Shown: positions 46,703 through 55,277 of the stretch, piece after piece
Numbering within the stretch: position 1 is the first letter of the stretch
Layout: the number at the start of each line of letters is the position of its first letter
Source of the DNA: Idiomarina tyrosinivorans
Lineage (GTDB): Bacteria; Pseudomonadota; Gammaproteobacteria; Enterobacterales; Alteromonadaceae
Direction of reading: 5' to 3'
Assembly: GCF_003987475.1 (NCBI RefSeq)
Contig: NZ_PIQH01000001.1
Span: forward strand, 186,001-250,000
Length of the DNA: 64,000 nt
Made by a program: the position numbers and the translations under genes
Notes under the pieces: model-generated
Databases searched by the model: none
The model's input: the letters and a program-made list of their open reading frames with translations, nothing else
Told to the model about the DNA's origin: nothing

Positions 46703-47848
46703 CTACTTCTGTGCCGCTTGTTGTGATTCTGACCACGACAAAACACCTTGCCGACCGACTAGCCACCAACCACCATTGGGGTTGGGGTGAATGTTAGTGA
46801 GCACAGCACCTGATGGATGGGTGTATACCTTAACGTCGTCGGCGCGCCATTTAACGATGGTTCCCGAGTGACCGACAAGATAGGTTGTGCCATCGGCTGT
46901 ACTGTAACCGCCAGATAAATTGACCGAGGTATTGGTTGTCACTGCGCTAAAGCTATCCCCCCAGTCGCTTGAGCGAAACGCATGACCGCGTAAACCATAA
47001 ATCCAAAGGTTATCTTGCGCATCGACATGGCAACCAAAAAACGACCCATTATAGGGTGAGGTTAAGGTTTGCCACGTTGCCCCCGCATCGTTACTGCGGA
47101 ACACTAGTCCAGCCTCGCCGGCAATAAACAACTTATTGCCAGAACCACACAGCGCGTTTAAGTGAAAACCGTTTGGGTTATCAATAGCATCCGACGCTAA
47201 GCGCCACTGCTTACCGCCGTCATCACTTTTTAACAAAGTGCCGTAGGCTCCGCTAGCAAGCAAAGTATTAGCATCCACCGCGTATACACTTAGCAGAGGC
47301 TTAGAAGGTCCCTCTTGCTGAGCAATCTCAACGTTCTGCAATTGGAACTGCGCATCGTCAAGTGCGTAACTCAAATCGCTATCATCGGGGTTCGCGGCAA
47401 GTTGCTGCTGTAATTGCTTGACTTTATTTTGATAAAACTGCGCTTCTAGGCTGATCAGATCAAACCCGGTGAACTGTCGTTGCCAGCTCTGGCCGCCATC
47501 ACTGGTATGGATAATGACACCATGGTGGCCTACCGCCCAACCTTGTTTGGGGTTGGCAAAATCAACCGAGGTTAACAACACACTGGTTGCGACTTGCGCT
47601 TTCTGCCACTGATCTTGCTCATTGCTACGAAATAGAACATCGCCATGAGCACCCACCGTAACAGTGCGCGAACCAGCGTCTGCAAAATCAATAAGAACGG
47701 CCTGATCGGCAATATTCGATGGCAAAGAATCGGCATAGATAACGTCAAACCCTTGCTCTGCTTGTTGTTCGTTGTTCGATTGAGCTGCCGTCACAGCGCC
47801 GCTAAACAGCACGACAACTAACCCCCAATGCGCGGAACGCAAACGCAT
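46703..47848 (-). CDS. YCF48 / BNR-repeat periplasmic protein
   Basis: The 381-residue product has a signal peptide (ending near AVTAAQS) and several Ycf48-type beta-propeller repeats, for example GWAVGHHGVIIHTSDGGQSW and LFIAGEAGLVFRSNDAGATW. Ycf48 helps assemble photosystem II in cyanobacteria, but bacterial homologues next to RND genes have no known photosynthetic role; they are thought to act with the transporter. It is first in the two-gene YCF48-RND operon and divergent from the DUF1329 gene. Confidence 0.88.
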   Translation of the reverse strand: MRLRSAHWGLVVVLFSGAVTAAQSNNEQQAEQGFDVIYADSLPSNIADQAVLIDFADAGSRTVTVGAHGDVLFRSNEQDQWQKAQVATSVLLTSVDFANPKQGWAVGHHGVIIHTSDGGQSWQRQFTGFDLISLEAQFYQNKVKQLQQQLAANPDDSDLSYALDDAQFQLQNVEIAQQEGPSKPLLSVYAVDANTLLASGAYGTLLKSDDGGKQWRLASDAIDNPNGFHLNALCGSGNKLFIAGEAGLVFRSNDAGATWQTLTSPYNGSFFGCHVDAQDNLWIYGLRGHAFRSSDWGDSFSAVTTNTSVNLSGGYSTADGTTYLVGHSGTIVKWRADDVKVYTHPSGAVLTNIHPNPNGGWWLVGRQGVLSWSESQQAAQK

Positions 47849-48098
47849 GGAACCTCCTGCGTAAATGAAAATACCGTCTGATTGTATAAGGTGACCAGAA
47901 TTTGAAAACCTTTTTTCGGTAATTTCCCGTAAATTTCCGATCAGTTTGCCGATTTTTCAAACATTCTCAAGAAACATCGAAATTGTTTTACGCAACGGTT
48001 GCAAAAAAACTGCAGTCGATACATGCTTAGCCTATTGCCTTACAGGTCAGTCCTCTGGCAAAGTTGAACAACAAGTAGAATTAACAAGGATAACTACA
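47849..48098. promoter_or_regulatory. divergent control region between YCF48 and DUF1329 genes
   Basis: The 250-base gap is AT-rich and must hold two divergent promoters. A near-repeat GTAATTTCC / GTAAATTTCC occurs in tandem at about 47919-47938 and may be an operator. I cannot pick a confident -10 or -35 here. Confidence 0.3.
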
Positions 48099-49448
48099 AT
48101 GAATAAACTGATCCTTAAAGCCAGTTTTTTCGCGCTTTCAGTGGTTTCAGCCAGTGTTATTGCTAAGGTCAGTCCAGAAGAAGCCGCCCGCTTAGGACAA
48201 GACTTAACCTTCATTGGTGCAGAGAAGGCTGGCAACGCCGACGGCTCGATACCAGCATGGACTGGTGGTTACAGTGATCATAGCGTCGAAGAAGTTCGCG
48301 GCACGAATCCATTTGCAAGCGATAAAATTCTGTTTACCATTACTGCGCAAAACGTTGCTCAGTACAAAGACCAGCTTAGCCCGGGACAAGTCGCGATGTT
48401 CAAAAAATATCCCGACTATAAAATGAACGTGTATCCAACGCACCGTTCTGCCACTTACCCAGACAAACTAATGCCGGTAATTCAGAAAAACGCAAAAAAC
48501 ACCGAGTTAGTTGCAGGTGGTAATGGTTTAGAAAACTTTGATACCACCATACCGTTCCCAATTCCGCAAAATGGTTTGGAAATTATATGGAACCACATTA
48601 CCCGTTATCGCGGCGGTAAAGTGACGCGTCACGTGAACCAGTTTCCTGTGCTAGCGAATGGCGATTACGTTCCTGTGGAATTGCGCGAAACCTTGGTATT
48701 CCCGGAATATTTGCGGAGTGGCCGCCAAGCTGCAGACGACAATGTATTGTTCTACTTCATGCAAGAAGTTTTAGCCCCCGCTCGATTAACCGGGACAGTA
48801 TTGTTGGTTCACGAAACCATCAACCAAGTTAAAGAAGCGCGTCGTGCGTGGATTTATAATGCCGGTCAACGTCGTGTGCGTCGCGCGCCGAACGTTGCCT
48901 ATGACGGTCCAGGTACCGCATCTGATGGTCTTCGTACATCGGATAACCTTGACATGTTCAACGGTGCGCCAGACAAGTACAACTGGAAGTTGGTGGGTAA
49001 AAAAGAGATGTATATCCCATACAACAACTACAAAATGATGGATCCGAAACTCAGCTATGATCAAATCATTAATGCTGGGCACATGAATCCAGAATATGTT
49101 CGTTACGAAAAACACCGTGTTTGGGTGGTTGAAGGAACCCTGAAAGACGGCGAACGCCATATTTACTCTAAACGTACCCTGTACGTAGACGAAGATACTT
49201 GGACAGCGTCTGTAATCGACCATTACGACGGTCGTGGTGATTTGTGGCGTGTAGCAGAAGCCTACAACGTACAATTCTACAACCAAGACGTTCCGTGGAT
49301 GGCTGCTGAGGCACTTTATGACCTTAACTCTGGCCGCTACTTAGTGCTCGGTCTTGCTAATGAAGAAAGTGAATACATAGACTGGGATATTGAACCAGAG
49401 CGTGATGACTTCACCACCAACGCCCTTCGTCGCATGGGTATCCGCTAA
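48099..49448 (+). CDS. DUF1329 outer-membrane-associated protein
   Basis: The 449-residue product has a signal peptide (MNKLILKASFFALSVVSASVIA) followed by the DUF1329 signature KVSPEEAARLGQDLTFIGAE and SIPAWTGGY. DUF1329 proteins have a LolB-like fold and nearly always go with a DUF1302 outer-membrane protein and an RND/YCF48 pair. The start at 48099 has AAGGA eight bases upstream. DUF1302 is not in this window: a terminator follows at once, then an unrelated gene on the other strand. The function is unproven, with a role in hydrophobic compound or lipid traffic suspected. Confidence 0.9.
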   Translation: MNKLILKASFFALSVVSASVIAKVSPEEAARLGQDLTFIGAEKAGNADGSIPAWTGGYSDHSVEEVRGTNPFASDKILFTITAQNVAQYKDQLSPGQVAMFKKYPDYKMNVYPTHRSATYPDKLMPVIQKNAKNTELVAGGNGLENFDTTIPFPIPQNGLEIIWNHITRYRGGKVTRHVNQFPVLANGDYVPVELRETLVFPEYLRSGRQAADDNVLFYFMQEVLAPARLTGTVLLVHETINQVKEARRAWIYNAGQRRVRRAPNVAYDGPGTASDGLRTSDNLDMFNGAPDKYNWKLVGKKEMYIPYNNYKMMDPKLSYDQIINAGHMNPEYVRYEKHRVWVVEGTLKDGERHIYSKRTLYVDEDTWTASVIDHYDGRGDLWRVAEAYNVQFYNQDVPWMAAEALYDLNSGRYLVLGLANEESEYIDWDIEPERDDFTTNALRRMGIR

Positions 49449-49470
49449 GCCATTAGCAATCCATTGACAG

Positions 49471-49500
49471 AAAAAAGGCCAACAAGTGTTGGCCTTTTTT
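49471..49500. terminator. bidirectional intrinsic terminator
   Basis: AAAAAAGGCCAACA and TGTTGGCCTTTTTT are perfect arms, with A and T runs on both sides, serving the DUF1329 gene on the plus strand and the dehydrogenase gene on the minus strand. Confidence 0.92.
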
Positions 49501-49523
49501 ATTGTCGTTCTTTTACCGCGGGA

Positions 49524-50393
49524 TTAATCGTCGCGTTCTAAACGCGCTAACAGACTTGAAGTATCCCAACGGCTTCCGCCCATTTTCTGCACTTCCGCGT
49601 AAAATTGGTCAACCAGCGCGGTTAACGGCAAGCTAACGCCTTTGGCATCGGCTTCAGTAAGCGCAATTTTTAAATCCTTGCGCATCCAGTCTACGGCAAA
49701 ACCGTGTTCATACTCACCCTGCCACATGGTTTGGTAACGGTTAACCATTTGCCACGAACCGGCAGCCCCTTGGCTGATGGCAGCAATCAGCGAGTCAGGG
49801 TTTAACCCAACTTTGCGAGCGAATGACAAACCTTCCGCGAGTCCTTGTACAACGCCAGCAATACAGATCTGATTCACCATTTTAGCTAACTGCCCGGTTC
49901 CAGCTTCGCCCATCCATTGGCGGGTTTTAGCGTAGCACTGGAGCAGCTCATCGGCTTGTTCCGCGATGCTCTGTTCGCCACCGATCATTGTGGTTAATAC
50001 GCCATTTTCGGCGCCCGCTTGGCCACCTGAGACGGGTGCGTCAAGGAAATGTCCTTGCTGTTTTGCCACTGCCTCAGCCAGCTCACGCGCTAACTCGGCC
50101 GACGCGGTGGTATGGTCGATCACTACTGTACCAGGCTGTAATCCGGCTAGAATGCCATCTTCACCGTAAAACACTGAACGCACATCGTCATCGTTACCCA
50201 CACAGACCATCACGTAATCTGCATTCTCAGCGGCTTGTCGCGGTGTTTCAGTGAACGCTCCTGAGTAGGTTTGCTGCCAGGTTTTGGCCTTTTCTTGGGT
50301 GCGGTTGTAGACCGTCACCTGATGGCCATTATTCTGTAAGTGTCCAGCCATGGGGTAGCCCATGACACCAAGACCGATAAAGCCACATTTCAT
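49524..50393 (-). CDS. beta-hydroxyacid dehydrogenase (3-hydroxyisobutyrate / tartronate semialdehyde type)
   Basis: The 289-residue NAD(P) enzyme has the Rossmann motif CGFIGLGVMGYPMAGHL at residues 3-19, the substrate motif FLDAPVSGGQAGAENG near 117 and the catalytic Lys in GTGQLAKMVNQ near 170. This family includes GarR, MmsB and GLYR-type succinic semialdehyde reductases. No valine or glycerate pathway genes are nearby, so the substrate is open. It overlaps the lipid kinase gene by four bases. Confidence 0.9.
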   Translation of the reverse strand: MKCGFIGLGVMGYPMAGHLQNNGHQVTVYNRTQEKAKTWQQTYSGAFTETPRQAAENADYVMVCVGNDDDVRSVFYGEDGILAGLQPGTVVIDHTTASAELARELAEAVAKQQGHFLDAPVSGGQAGAENGVLTTMIGGEQSIAEQADELLQCYAKTRQWMGEAGTGQLAKMVNQICIAGVVQGLAEGLSFARKVGLNPDSLIAAISQGAAGSWQMVNRYQTMWQGEYEHGFAVDWMRKDLKIALTEADAKGVSLPLTALVDQFYAEVQKMGGSRWDTSSLLARLERDD

Positions 50394-51262
50394 TGTTCTG
50401 TCCTGTCGTTATTTTGCGAATGAATGGGAACACGAAAACGTGCGGGTTGTGGTAAAATACGTAAATGCTTTGGCGATAGATGATAGGTTTCACCATCCAT
50501 TTCTACCATGGTGGCATCACTTAGCAACGGCTGTTCTTGCTCCTGCACCTGTTCTGTCAGCCATTGGCGCGGGTAACGCCGACGTAGCACGGCACAAATT
50601 AAACGGCACTGCTGCCAGCGCGAGATCTTTTCTACTGCAACCTGTGTTACCGATTGACGCTGGCGATCAGTATCTTCAGCGAGGTAAAAGCCACCGCCAA
50701 AGCGCGGTCCAATATGCCAGGTCACGGCAAGCATGGCCTTGCCATTAAATTGCACACTGCGCTGATTGAATAACCACACCAGCAGGCCAATGGCGTAACT
50801 GAGGTGCGCAATGCCGAGCTTTTGTAGCAACCGTTTAACAACGCGCGGAATGTTATTATTCACCTGTGGGCTTAAGCCGATACCCGCCGAATTGATAAAC
50901 CGAATACCGTCGATTTCAGCGATAGCAGAAAGCACCACCGTAGATTGCGGCAGCCACCGCCAATCATTATCGGCTAACCCTAAACCCGCTGCCGTATCAT
51001 TGCCTGAACCACAAGCAACCAACGTGATCACCGGGCGATTATTACCAAGCGCGTTAATGACGGCGTGTAAGGTACCGTCGCCACCGTACACCCAAACCGC
51101 CTCGCAATCGTTGAGCAACGAGCGTAACGCCGCTTTATCCTCTAAGCCATTGGCTGAGGTAAAAAACGCCCTAACGTCGCCGTTGGCTTGCAGCTTTTGC
51201 TGGTCGGCGTGAGCCAATCGTTTAGCCTGCAATGCAGGGCCTGCAACCTGAAGGGTGGTCAC
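50390..51262 (-). CDS. diacylglycerol kinase-family lipid kinase (YegS-like)
   Basis: The 290-residue product has the catalytic DAGK motif VYGGDGTLHAVIN near residue 58 and ACGSGNDTA near 83, followed by a beta-sandwich domain, as in YegS and DgkB. These soluble enzymes phosphorylate lipids such as diacylglycerol or phosphatidylglycerol. The N-terminus lacks the usual NP.sG leader and begins with a short divergent segment. The start is GTG, overlapping the cmoM stop (GTGA). Confidence 0.87.
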   Translation of the reverse strand: MTTLQVAGPALQAKRLAHADQQKLQANGDVRAFFTSANGLEDKAALRSLLNDCEAVWVYGGDGTLHAVINALGNNRPVITLVACGSGNDTAAGLGLADNDWRWLPQSTVVLSAIAEIDGIRFINSAGIGLSPQVNNNIPRVVKRLLQKLGIAHLSYAIGLLVWLFNQRSVQFNGKAMLAVTWHIGPRFGGGFYLAEDTDRQRQSVTQVAVEKISRWQQCRLICAVLRRRYPRQWLTEQVQEQEQPLLSDATMVEMDGETYHLSPKHLRILPQPARFRVPIHSQNNDRTEQ

Positions 51263-52026
51263 TCTGCCGTTTTCCTAATCAGCCAATGTTGATAGCGACC
51301 CAACGGCTGAAACGGTTGGGTTTGGTTATAGCGCATCTCAATCGCCAGTAACTCATGGTAGCGCTGTTGGTCAGCCGGGTCGCGCAAGTAATCATGAAAG
51401 CAGCGCACCCCGGTTTTGCTGATAACCTCAAGCTTCTGCTGGTCCAGCCAAGACGTCATATCGGCTAACGCAATGGGATGCTTAGGACTCATCCGCACGG
51501 TCTTTTTTACCTTTAAGCCGCGTTCAATGTAATCAAAGTTACCGTATATTGCGTTGGCGAGCAGCTTGGCATCCCGGTTGTAAAACATCAGCGATAACTG
51601 CCCACCCGGCTTTACCCAAGATAACGCGTCCAGCAGGCCCTGTCGTGGGTCATCTAACCACTCTAGCACCGCATGACAGAGCACAAGATCAAACTGTTGC
51701 TGACCTAAATGCTGTGGTAACTGCTGCAGCGGACAGGCTAAATATCTGACGTTGTCAGTCAGTCCTTGTTGTTGATGATAAGCTTTGGCATCCGCCACCA
51801 TTTCCGCGGCTATATCGCTATGCACTAAGCGATGCCCCGCGGCTAAAAACCAACTGTTCACCTGCCCCAAGCCGGCGCCAATATCTAATACGTCCAGCGT
51901 CGGAGCTTGAACGAGTGGCTGCAAATCCCGCGCTAATACCGCCATCCGCAATTTACCCTTACTCGAAGCGTAAATTGATTTTGCGAATTTCTCGCTGATG
52001 CCGTTAAAATTCCCTTTATTAGCCAT
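51259..52026 (-). CDS. cmoM: tRNA 5-carboxymethoxyuridine methyltransferase
   Basis: CmoM methylates cmo5U34 of tRNA to mcmo5U, widening wobble decoding. The 255-residue product follows E. coli CmoM closely: FAKSIYASSKGKLR near residue 14, LDIGAGLGQVNSWF near 46, HAVLEWLDDPRQGL near 118, LSLMFYNRDAKLL and GVRCFHDYLRD near 211. It is coupled to the lipid kinase and seven bases after the NIF3 gene. Confidence 0.93.
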   Translation of the reverse strand: MANKGNFNGISEKFAKSIYASSKGKLRMAVLARDLQPLVQAPTLDVLDIGAGLGQVNSWFLAAGHRLVHSDIAAEMVADAKAYHQQQGLTDNVRYLACPLQQLPQHLGQQQFDLVLCHAVLEWLDDPRQGLLDALSWVKPGGQLSLMFYNRDAKLLANAIYGNFDYIERGLKVKKTVRMSPKHPIALADMTSWLDQQKLEVISKTGVRCFHDYLRDPADQQRYHELLAIEMRYNQTQPFQPLGRYQHWLIRKTAE

Positions 52027-52032
52027 CTTGCA

Positions 52033-52788
52033 CTACGCTGGGTTATCGATATCGATAAAGCTAACATCAAGCTGATGTTGCTCAGCAAGGTACCCGCCCA
52101 GAGCTTTTACGCCGTAGCGCTCGGTCGCGTGGTGGCCTGCCGCGAAAAAGCCCAACCCATGCTCGCGCGCACTGTGTATGGTCTGCTCTGAGACCTCGCC
52201 GGTAATAAAGGCATCAACGCCGTAATCGGCAGCAGCATCAATGAAGCCTTGCCCACCACCGGTACACCAAGCCAACGTTTTGATCTTACCCGGAGCCGCT
52301 TGCATTGCCGTTAGCGACCTCCCTAATCGTTGTTGCAACGACTGTTGTAGGGTTTCGCTATCGACTGCTTGCGCTAATTCGCCTGTCATAACACAAGCCA
52401 GTGGCCCTTCTGTTGCCAAACTACCGGTTACCTGCCACTGCATCAGTTTTGCGAGTTGCGCGTTGTTACCCAATTGCGGATGGATATCCAACGGTAAATG
52501 ATAGGCATAAAGGTTAATATCATGGGCCAACAACGCCGCGATACGGCGCTTTTTCATACCAACGATAGCGTCCGCTTCGCCTTTCCAGAAGTACCCATGA
52601 TGAACCAACAGAGCATCTGCGTTTTGCTCAATCGCTTTGTCAATTAACGCCTGTGAAGCGGTAACGCCGGTCACAATACGTTGCACCTCAGCCCGCCCCT
52701 CTACTTGCAGGCCGTTTGGGCAGTAATCTTTAACCTTGGTTGGCTGCAGTAGCGCATTCAGAGTCTTAGTGAGTTGTTGACGTTGCAT
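52033..52788 (-). CDS. NIF3 / YbgI-family metal-binding hydrolase-like protein
   Basis: The 251-residue product has the dinuclear-metal motifs of YbgI: VHHGYFWKG near residue 62, YAYHLPLDIHPQLGNN near 94 and the late HHATERYGVKALG. YbgI-type proteins form toroidal hexamers; some act as GTP cyclohydrolase-like or ring-opening enzymes, but most roles are unproven. It is the first gene of a four-gene minus-strand unit with cmoM, the lipid kinase and the dehydrogenase. Confidence 0.92.
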   Translation of the reverse strand: MQRQQLTKTLNALLQPTKVKDYCPNGLQVEGRAEVQRIVTGVTASQALIDKAIEQNADALLVHHGYFWKGEADAIVGMKKRRIAALLAHDINLYAYHLPLDIHPQLGNNAQLAKLMQWQVTGSLATEGPLACVMTGELAQAVDSETLQQSLQQRLGRSLTAMQAAPGKIKTLAWCTGGGQGFIDAAADYGVDAFITGEVSEQTIHSAREHGLGFFAAGHHATERYGVKALGGYLAEQHQLDVSFIDIDNPA

Positions 52789-52922
52789 AACGCCCCCTTT
52801 TTACTTCGAATGCGTCGATTTTACCCGAAATTAGACAATAATCCGAAAAAACGGTATAAAAAGTACGTAGGATAAAGTTTGACCATTAAATTGATTACGA
52901 TGACATAAATAGGACGACTTGA

Positions 52923-53330
52923 ATGAGCAAACTGGATAAAGAGAAAGTACTTGCTGAATACACTGAAGCTTATAAAAAGGCTCACGGCAAGGCGCCTAAA
53001 ATTGAGAGTAGTAACGGCTGGTATAGCGTCGACGGCGGTAAAAACGTACGTTTAACTGCACTAGCTGAGGAAGCAAAATCTTTGTCTTCAGGCGGTAACG
53101 CTAAAGCTGAGAAGCCAGCGGCCAAGAAAACCACAACGAAAAAAGAAACGGCTGCAAGCAAAAAGGCACCCGCTAAGAAAACTGCTGCGAAAAAATCAAC
53201 AGCGAAAAAGCCTGCCGCTAAAACAGCCACAGTGAAAAAGTCATCAGGTGGTCTTACTGCGAAAGAACTTTGGAAACAAAAACTTGAAAGTGACGCATCG
53301 GCTTGCCGCTTGCCTCGCGGAAAGTTCTAA
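52923..53330 (+). CDS. Lys/Ala-rich histone H1-like protein
   Basis: The 135-residue product has an N-terminal globular part of about 55 residues (KVLAEYTEAYKKAHGKAPKI, then NGWYSVDGGKNVRL) followed by a tail of KKTTTKK, KKAPAKK, KKSTAKK and KKPAAK blocks and a short end with RLPRGKF. The tail resembles histone H1 and bacterial AlgP/HC1-like proteins that coat DNA. AGGA eight bases before the ATG and a strong terminator make it a single-gene unit. DNA binding is inferred from composition, and the N-terminal domain is unknown to me. Confidence 0.8.
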   Translation: MSKLDKEKVLAEYTEAYKKAHGKAPKIESSNGWYSVDGGKNVRLTALAEEAKSLSSGGNAKAEKPAAKKTTTKKETAASKKAPAKKTAAKKSTAKKPAAKTATVKKSSGGLTAKELWKQKLESDASACRLPRGKF

Positions 53331-53347
53331 TCGAGCAAGGTTAAAAC

Positions 53348-53375
53348 AAAAAAGCGACCTTCGGGTCGCTTTTTT
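53348..53375. terminator. bidirectional intrinsic terminator with UUCG loop
   Basis: AAAAAAGCGACC, TTCG and GGTCGCTTTTTT form a very stable hairpin closed by a C-G pair on a UUCG tetraloop, with T runs in both directions. It serves the H1-like gene and the small gene on the other strand. Confidence 0.93.
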
Positions 53376-53391
53376 ATTGGTGTTTTATCGC

Positions 53392-53643
53392 TTATAACAC
53401 TTCTGGCGTTCTGCCGGTTACCCGGTCAATCGGTACCTTGATTTTACGGAATCGATAGACCAAAAACTCTTCGCGTTTAAACGATACTTCGTCTTTACCG
53501 AAGTCGCCTTGCGACACAACGTATTCTTCGTTGTCGATAATTTTACTAACAATTCCCAACTTACCCTGATGCTGGCCACGTTTAATAAAAACCGTCTGCC
53601 CTTGAATTCGTGGGTTGTTGTAACTGAATGTTGGACCGGTCAT
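53392..53643 (-). CDS. small unknown protein with a KOW-like segment
   Basis: The 83-residue basic product contains QTVFIKRGQHQGKLGIVSKI, which resembles the KOW motif of NusG and L24, then a short beta-rich part and RVTGRTPEVL. A terminator follows, which supports a real gene. I see no clear Shine-Dalgarno sequence. The function is unknown; an RNA or ribosome contact is only a guess. Confidence 0.6.
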   Translation of the reverse strand: MTGPTFSYNNPRIQGQTVFIKRGQHQGKLGIVSKIIDNEEYVVSQGDFGKDEVSFKREEFLVYRFRKIKVPIDRVTGRTPEVL

Positions 53644-53720
53644 AAATGCGATGCGTGGTTCCGAAAAGTGTTGATACTTAGGTTATCGCCCAAGCCGCAT
53701 TATTCTTTAGCTAAGGACGC

Positions 53721-54257
53721 TTACAGGCGCCCAATATACAGCGTAATTTCACCGACGGGCAAGCCATATTTATACATTTGCGACCGATTGATTAGATTAT
53801 TTTCATCAACCAGATACATCCAGTCGTCCAAGGTGATCGTCATGGGTTCGCCGTCCACCTCAACCTGCAACTGATACTCCCAATTCAATGCGTTGCCTTT
53901 GGTGGTGCCAACCGCTACCCCGTTTACGTCACCTGCCCGCCCCTCATAAGTATCTGGGCCGGTTTTAGTCAGTTTCCAGACCCGTTCTTGAGTACGACCA
54001 TCGGCGTAAACGAAGTGTTCTTCCAACGTTCCTTTATTGCCTTCCCAACTACCTTCAAGCTGCGCAGTGAAACGCTGAATAACTTTGCCTGAGTAATCTT
54101 GGACAATGCCATGCGCTACCAATTTACCGGAAAAGAACTGCTCAAGTTGTAGCTTCGGTTGCTCCCCTTGGTAGTCATCAATACTCGCTGAACAGGCGCT
54201 GAGTAGCATCAGCGCCGACAGTGCGGCAAACAACGGTTTGATCAATGCAAATCGCAT
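53721..54257 (-). CDS. DUF3833 lipoprotein
   Basis: The 178-residue product has a lipoprotein signal (LSALMLLSACSAS, Cys at 22) and a DUF3833 domain with FFSGKLVAHGIVQDYSGKV near residue 41 and WMYLVDENNLINRSQMYKYG near 146. It resembles lipocalin-like beta barrels. It is the last gene of the minus-strand photo-oxidative stress run, one base after the chalcone-isomerase-like gene. Its role is unknown; lipid handling is inferred from the company of the Cfa-like enzyme. Confidence 0.88.
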   Translation of the reverse strand: MRFALIKPLFAALSALMLLSACSASIDDYQGEQPKLQLEQFFSGKLVAHGIVQDYSGKVIQRFTAQLEGSWEGNKGTLEEHFVYADGRTQERVWKLTKTGPDTYEGRAGDVNGVAVGTTKGNALNWEYQLQVEVDGEPMTITLDDWMYLVDENNLINRSQMYKYGLPVGEITLYIGRL

Positions 54258-54258
54258 A

Positions 54259-54777
54259 TTACTCTCCTATTAGCTCTTTCCGTTCATCTGGATAATCGGT
54301 TTGCGGCGACAGCCAAATGGCTAAAAATTGCTCGGTAAAGGTTTCGCTATCAATGGTGCCTAAAAGCGTTGTTCCCTGATAAAACTGGCTAGCGCCGGTT
54401 TCGGTTTGTAGTAGCAATAAACAGTCATTTTCTTTGATGTCAGGCCAAATATCTCTGAGGGTCTGTAACCATTGTGACTGCCGCTGGTCAGAAAAACCCA
54501 TTCGTTGCCATTCTTCGGCGGTTTTATCGACCAAATCGGCAGCGTCAATATCTCGCAGGTAGTCTAATTGGAGTGCCACCTGTTGTTGCCCCAATGGCCA
54601 ATTAAAATCTCCGGACTTGCTGTACAGTGTGGCGTCATAGACATCCCAAAACAGCACACTTAGGCGCGTTTTACCGACGCTTTTGAAGTCGCTGGGCACT
54701 TCACTTTTACATTGGCTCAACGCCCATGCAGGGCTCGCCAGTAGAGCCAGCGCAAGCAGCGCTATTCTTGCCTTCAT
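54259..54777 (-). CDS. chalcone-isomerase-like periplasmic protein
   Basis: The 172-residue product has a signal peptide (MKARIALLALALLASPAWA) and a CHI-like core with VGKTRLSVLFWDVYDATLYS near residue 34 and LDYLRDIDAADLVDKTAEEW. In plants the same fold includes fatty-acid-binding proteins, and bacterial members are exported and unassigned. The ATG at 54777 overlaps the upstream DUF2878 stop by four bases; a much longer frame upstream is the out-of-frame shadow of that gene. Confidence 0.87.
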   Translation of the reverse strand: MKARIALLALALLASPAWALSQCKSEVPSDFKSVGKTRLSVLFWDVYDATLYSKSGDFNWPLGQQQVALQLDYLRDIDAADLVDKTAEEWQRMGFSDQRQSQWLQTLRDIWPDIKENDCLLLLQTETGASQFYQGTTLLGTIDSETFTEQFLAIWLSPQTDYPDERKELIGE

Positions 54778-55277
54778 GTCGTCCTCCCCATGCGTTGCAT
54801 TAGGTGACTGAATAACCACAGGTATATACCCCAAGCGATGGCATAACCACACACCATGGCTAGCACGGACGGCGTCGTCGCCGCGCCGAGTTTTAGCCCG
54901 GCGTAATAAGTGCTCGCGCCAGCCAATGCCCCCAAACAACACGCTAACTTCGGCATGCCAACCAACCAAGTTAATGCCACTGGCGCCATCACCGCGAAGC
55001 CTAGCCACAAACACAGCAACCAAGCAGGGAACCACCAAATGCCGTTAAAGCTGACTAAACCAAGCACTTGCATCAACGATTCCATCAGCAAGCCGAGGAA
55101 CAGACAGCTCAGCACCGCAGCGAATGGCGGGCGCCAAAAGTAACTGCCGATAACAACAAACAACAGCGTTAATGTCGCTGTTAATGCAATGCCTTGGTCG
55201 CCACCAACCACGGCTAAATACCAAATAAGGTTAAAGCCGATAAAGCTGCTGACTTTATCGATTACACGCTGAGACAT
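54774..55277 (-). CDS. DUF2878 membrane protein
   Basis: The 167-residue product has five or six membrane helices in its whole length, with FIGFNLIWYLAVVGG at the start and NGIWWFPAWLLCLWLGFA in the middle, the DUF2878 pattern. It is coupled on both sides: it overlaps the Cfa-like gene by 16 bases and the chalcone-isomerase-like gene by four. The function is unknown. Its steady presence in Cfa/DUF1365/photolyase clusters suggests a membrane lipid step. Confidence 0.87.
   Translation of the reverse strand: MSQRVIDKVSSFIGFNLIWYLAVVGGDQGIALTATLTLLFVVIGSYFWRPPFAAVLSCLFLGLLMESLMQVLGLVSFNGIWWFPAWLLCLWLGFAVMAPVALTWLVGMPKLACCLGALAGASTYYAGLKLGAATTPSVLAMVCGYAIAWGIYLWLFSHLMQRMGRTT

Noticed and set aside
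47946-48098. 51-codon extension of the DUF1329 gene
   Set aside because: It would place a non-signal sequence before a clear signal peptide; AAGGA marks the ATG at 48099.
48786-49286. 166-codon minus-strand frame opposite the DUF1329 gene
   Set aside because: It is a typical shadow in a gene with strong codon bias; the coding strand has the signal peptide and family motifs.
54778-55038. 87-codon N-terminal extension of the chalcone-isomerase-like gene
   Set aside because: It is a shadow of the overlapping DUF2878 gene; the signal peptide begins at 54777.
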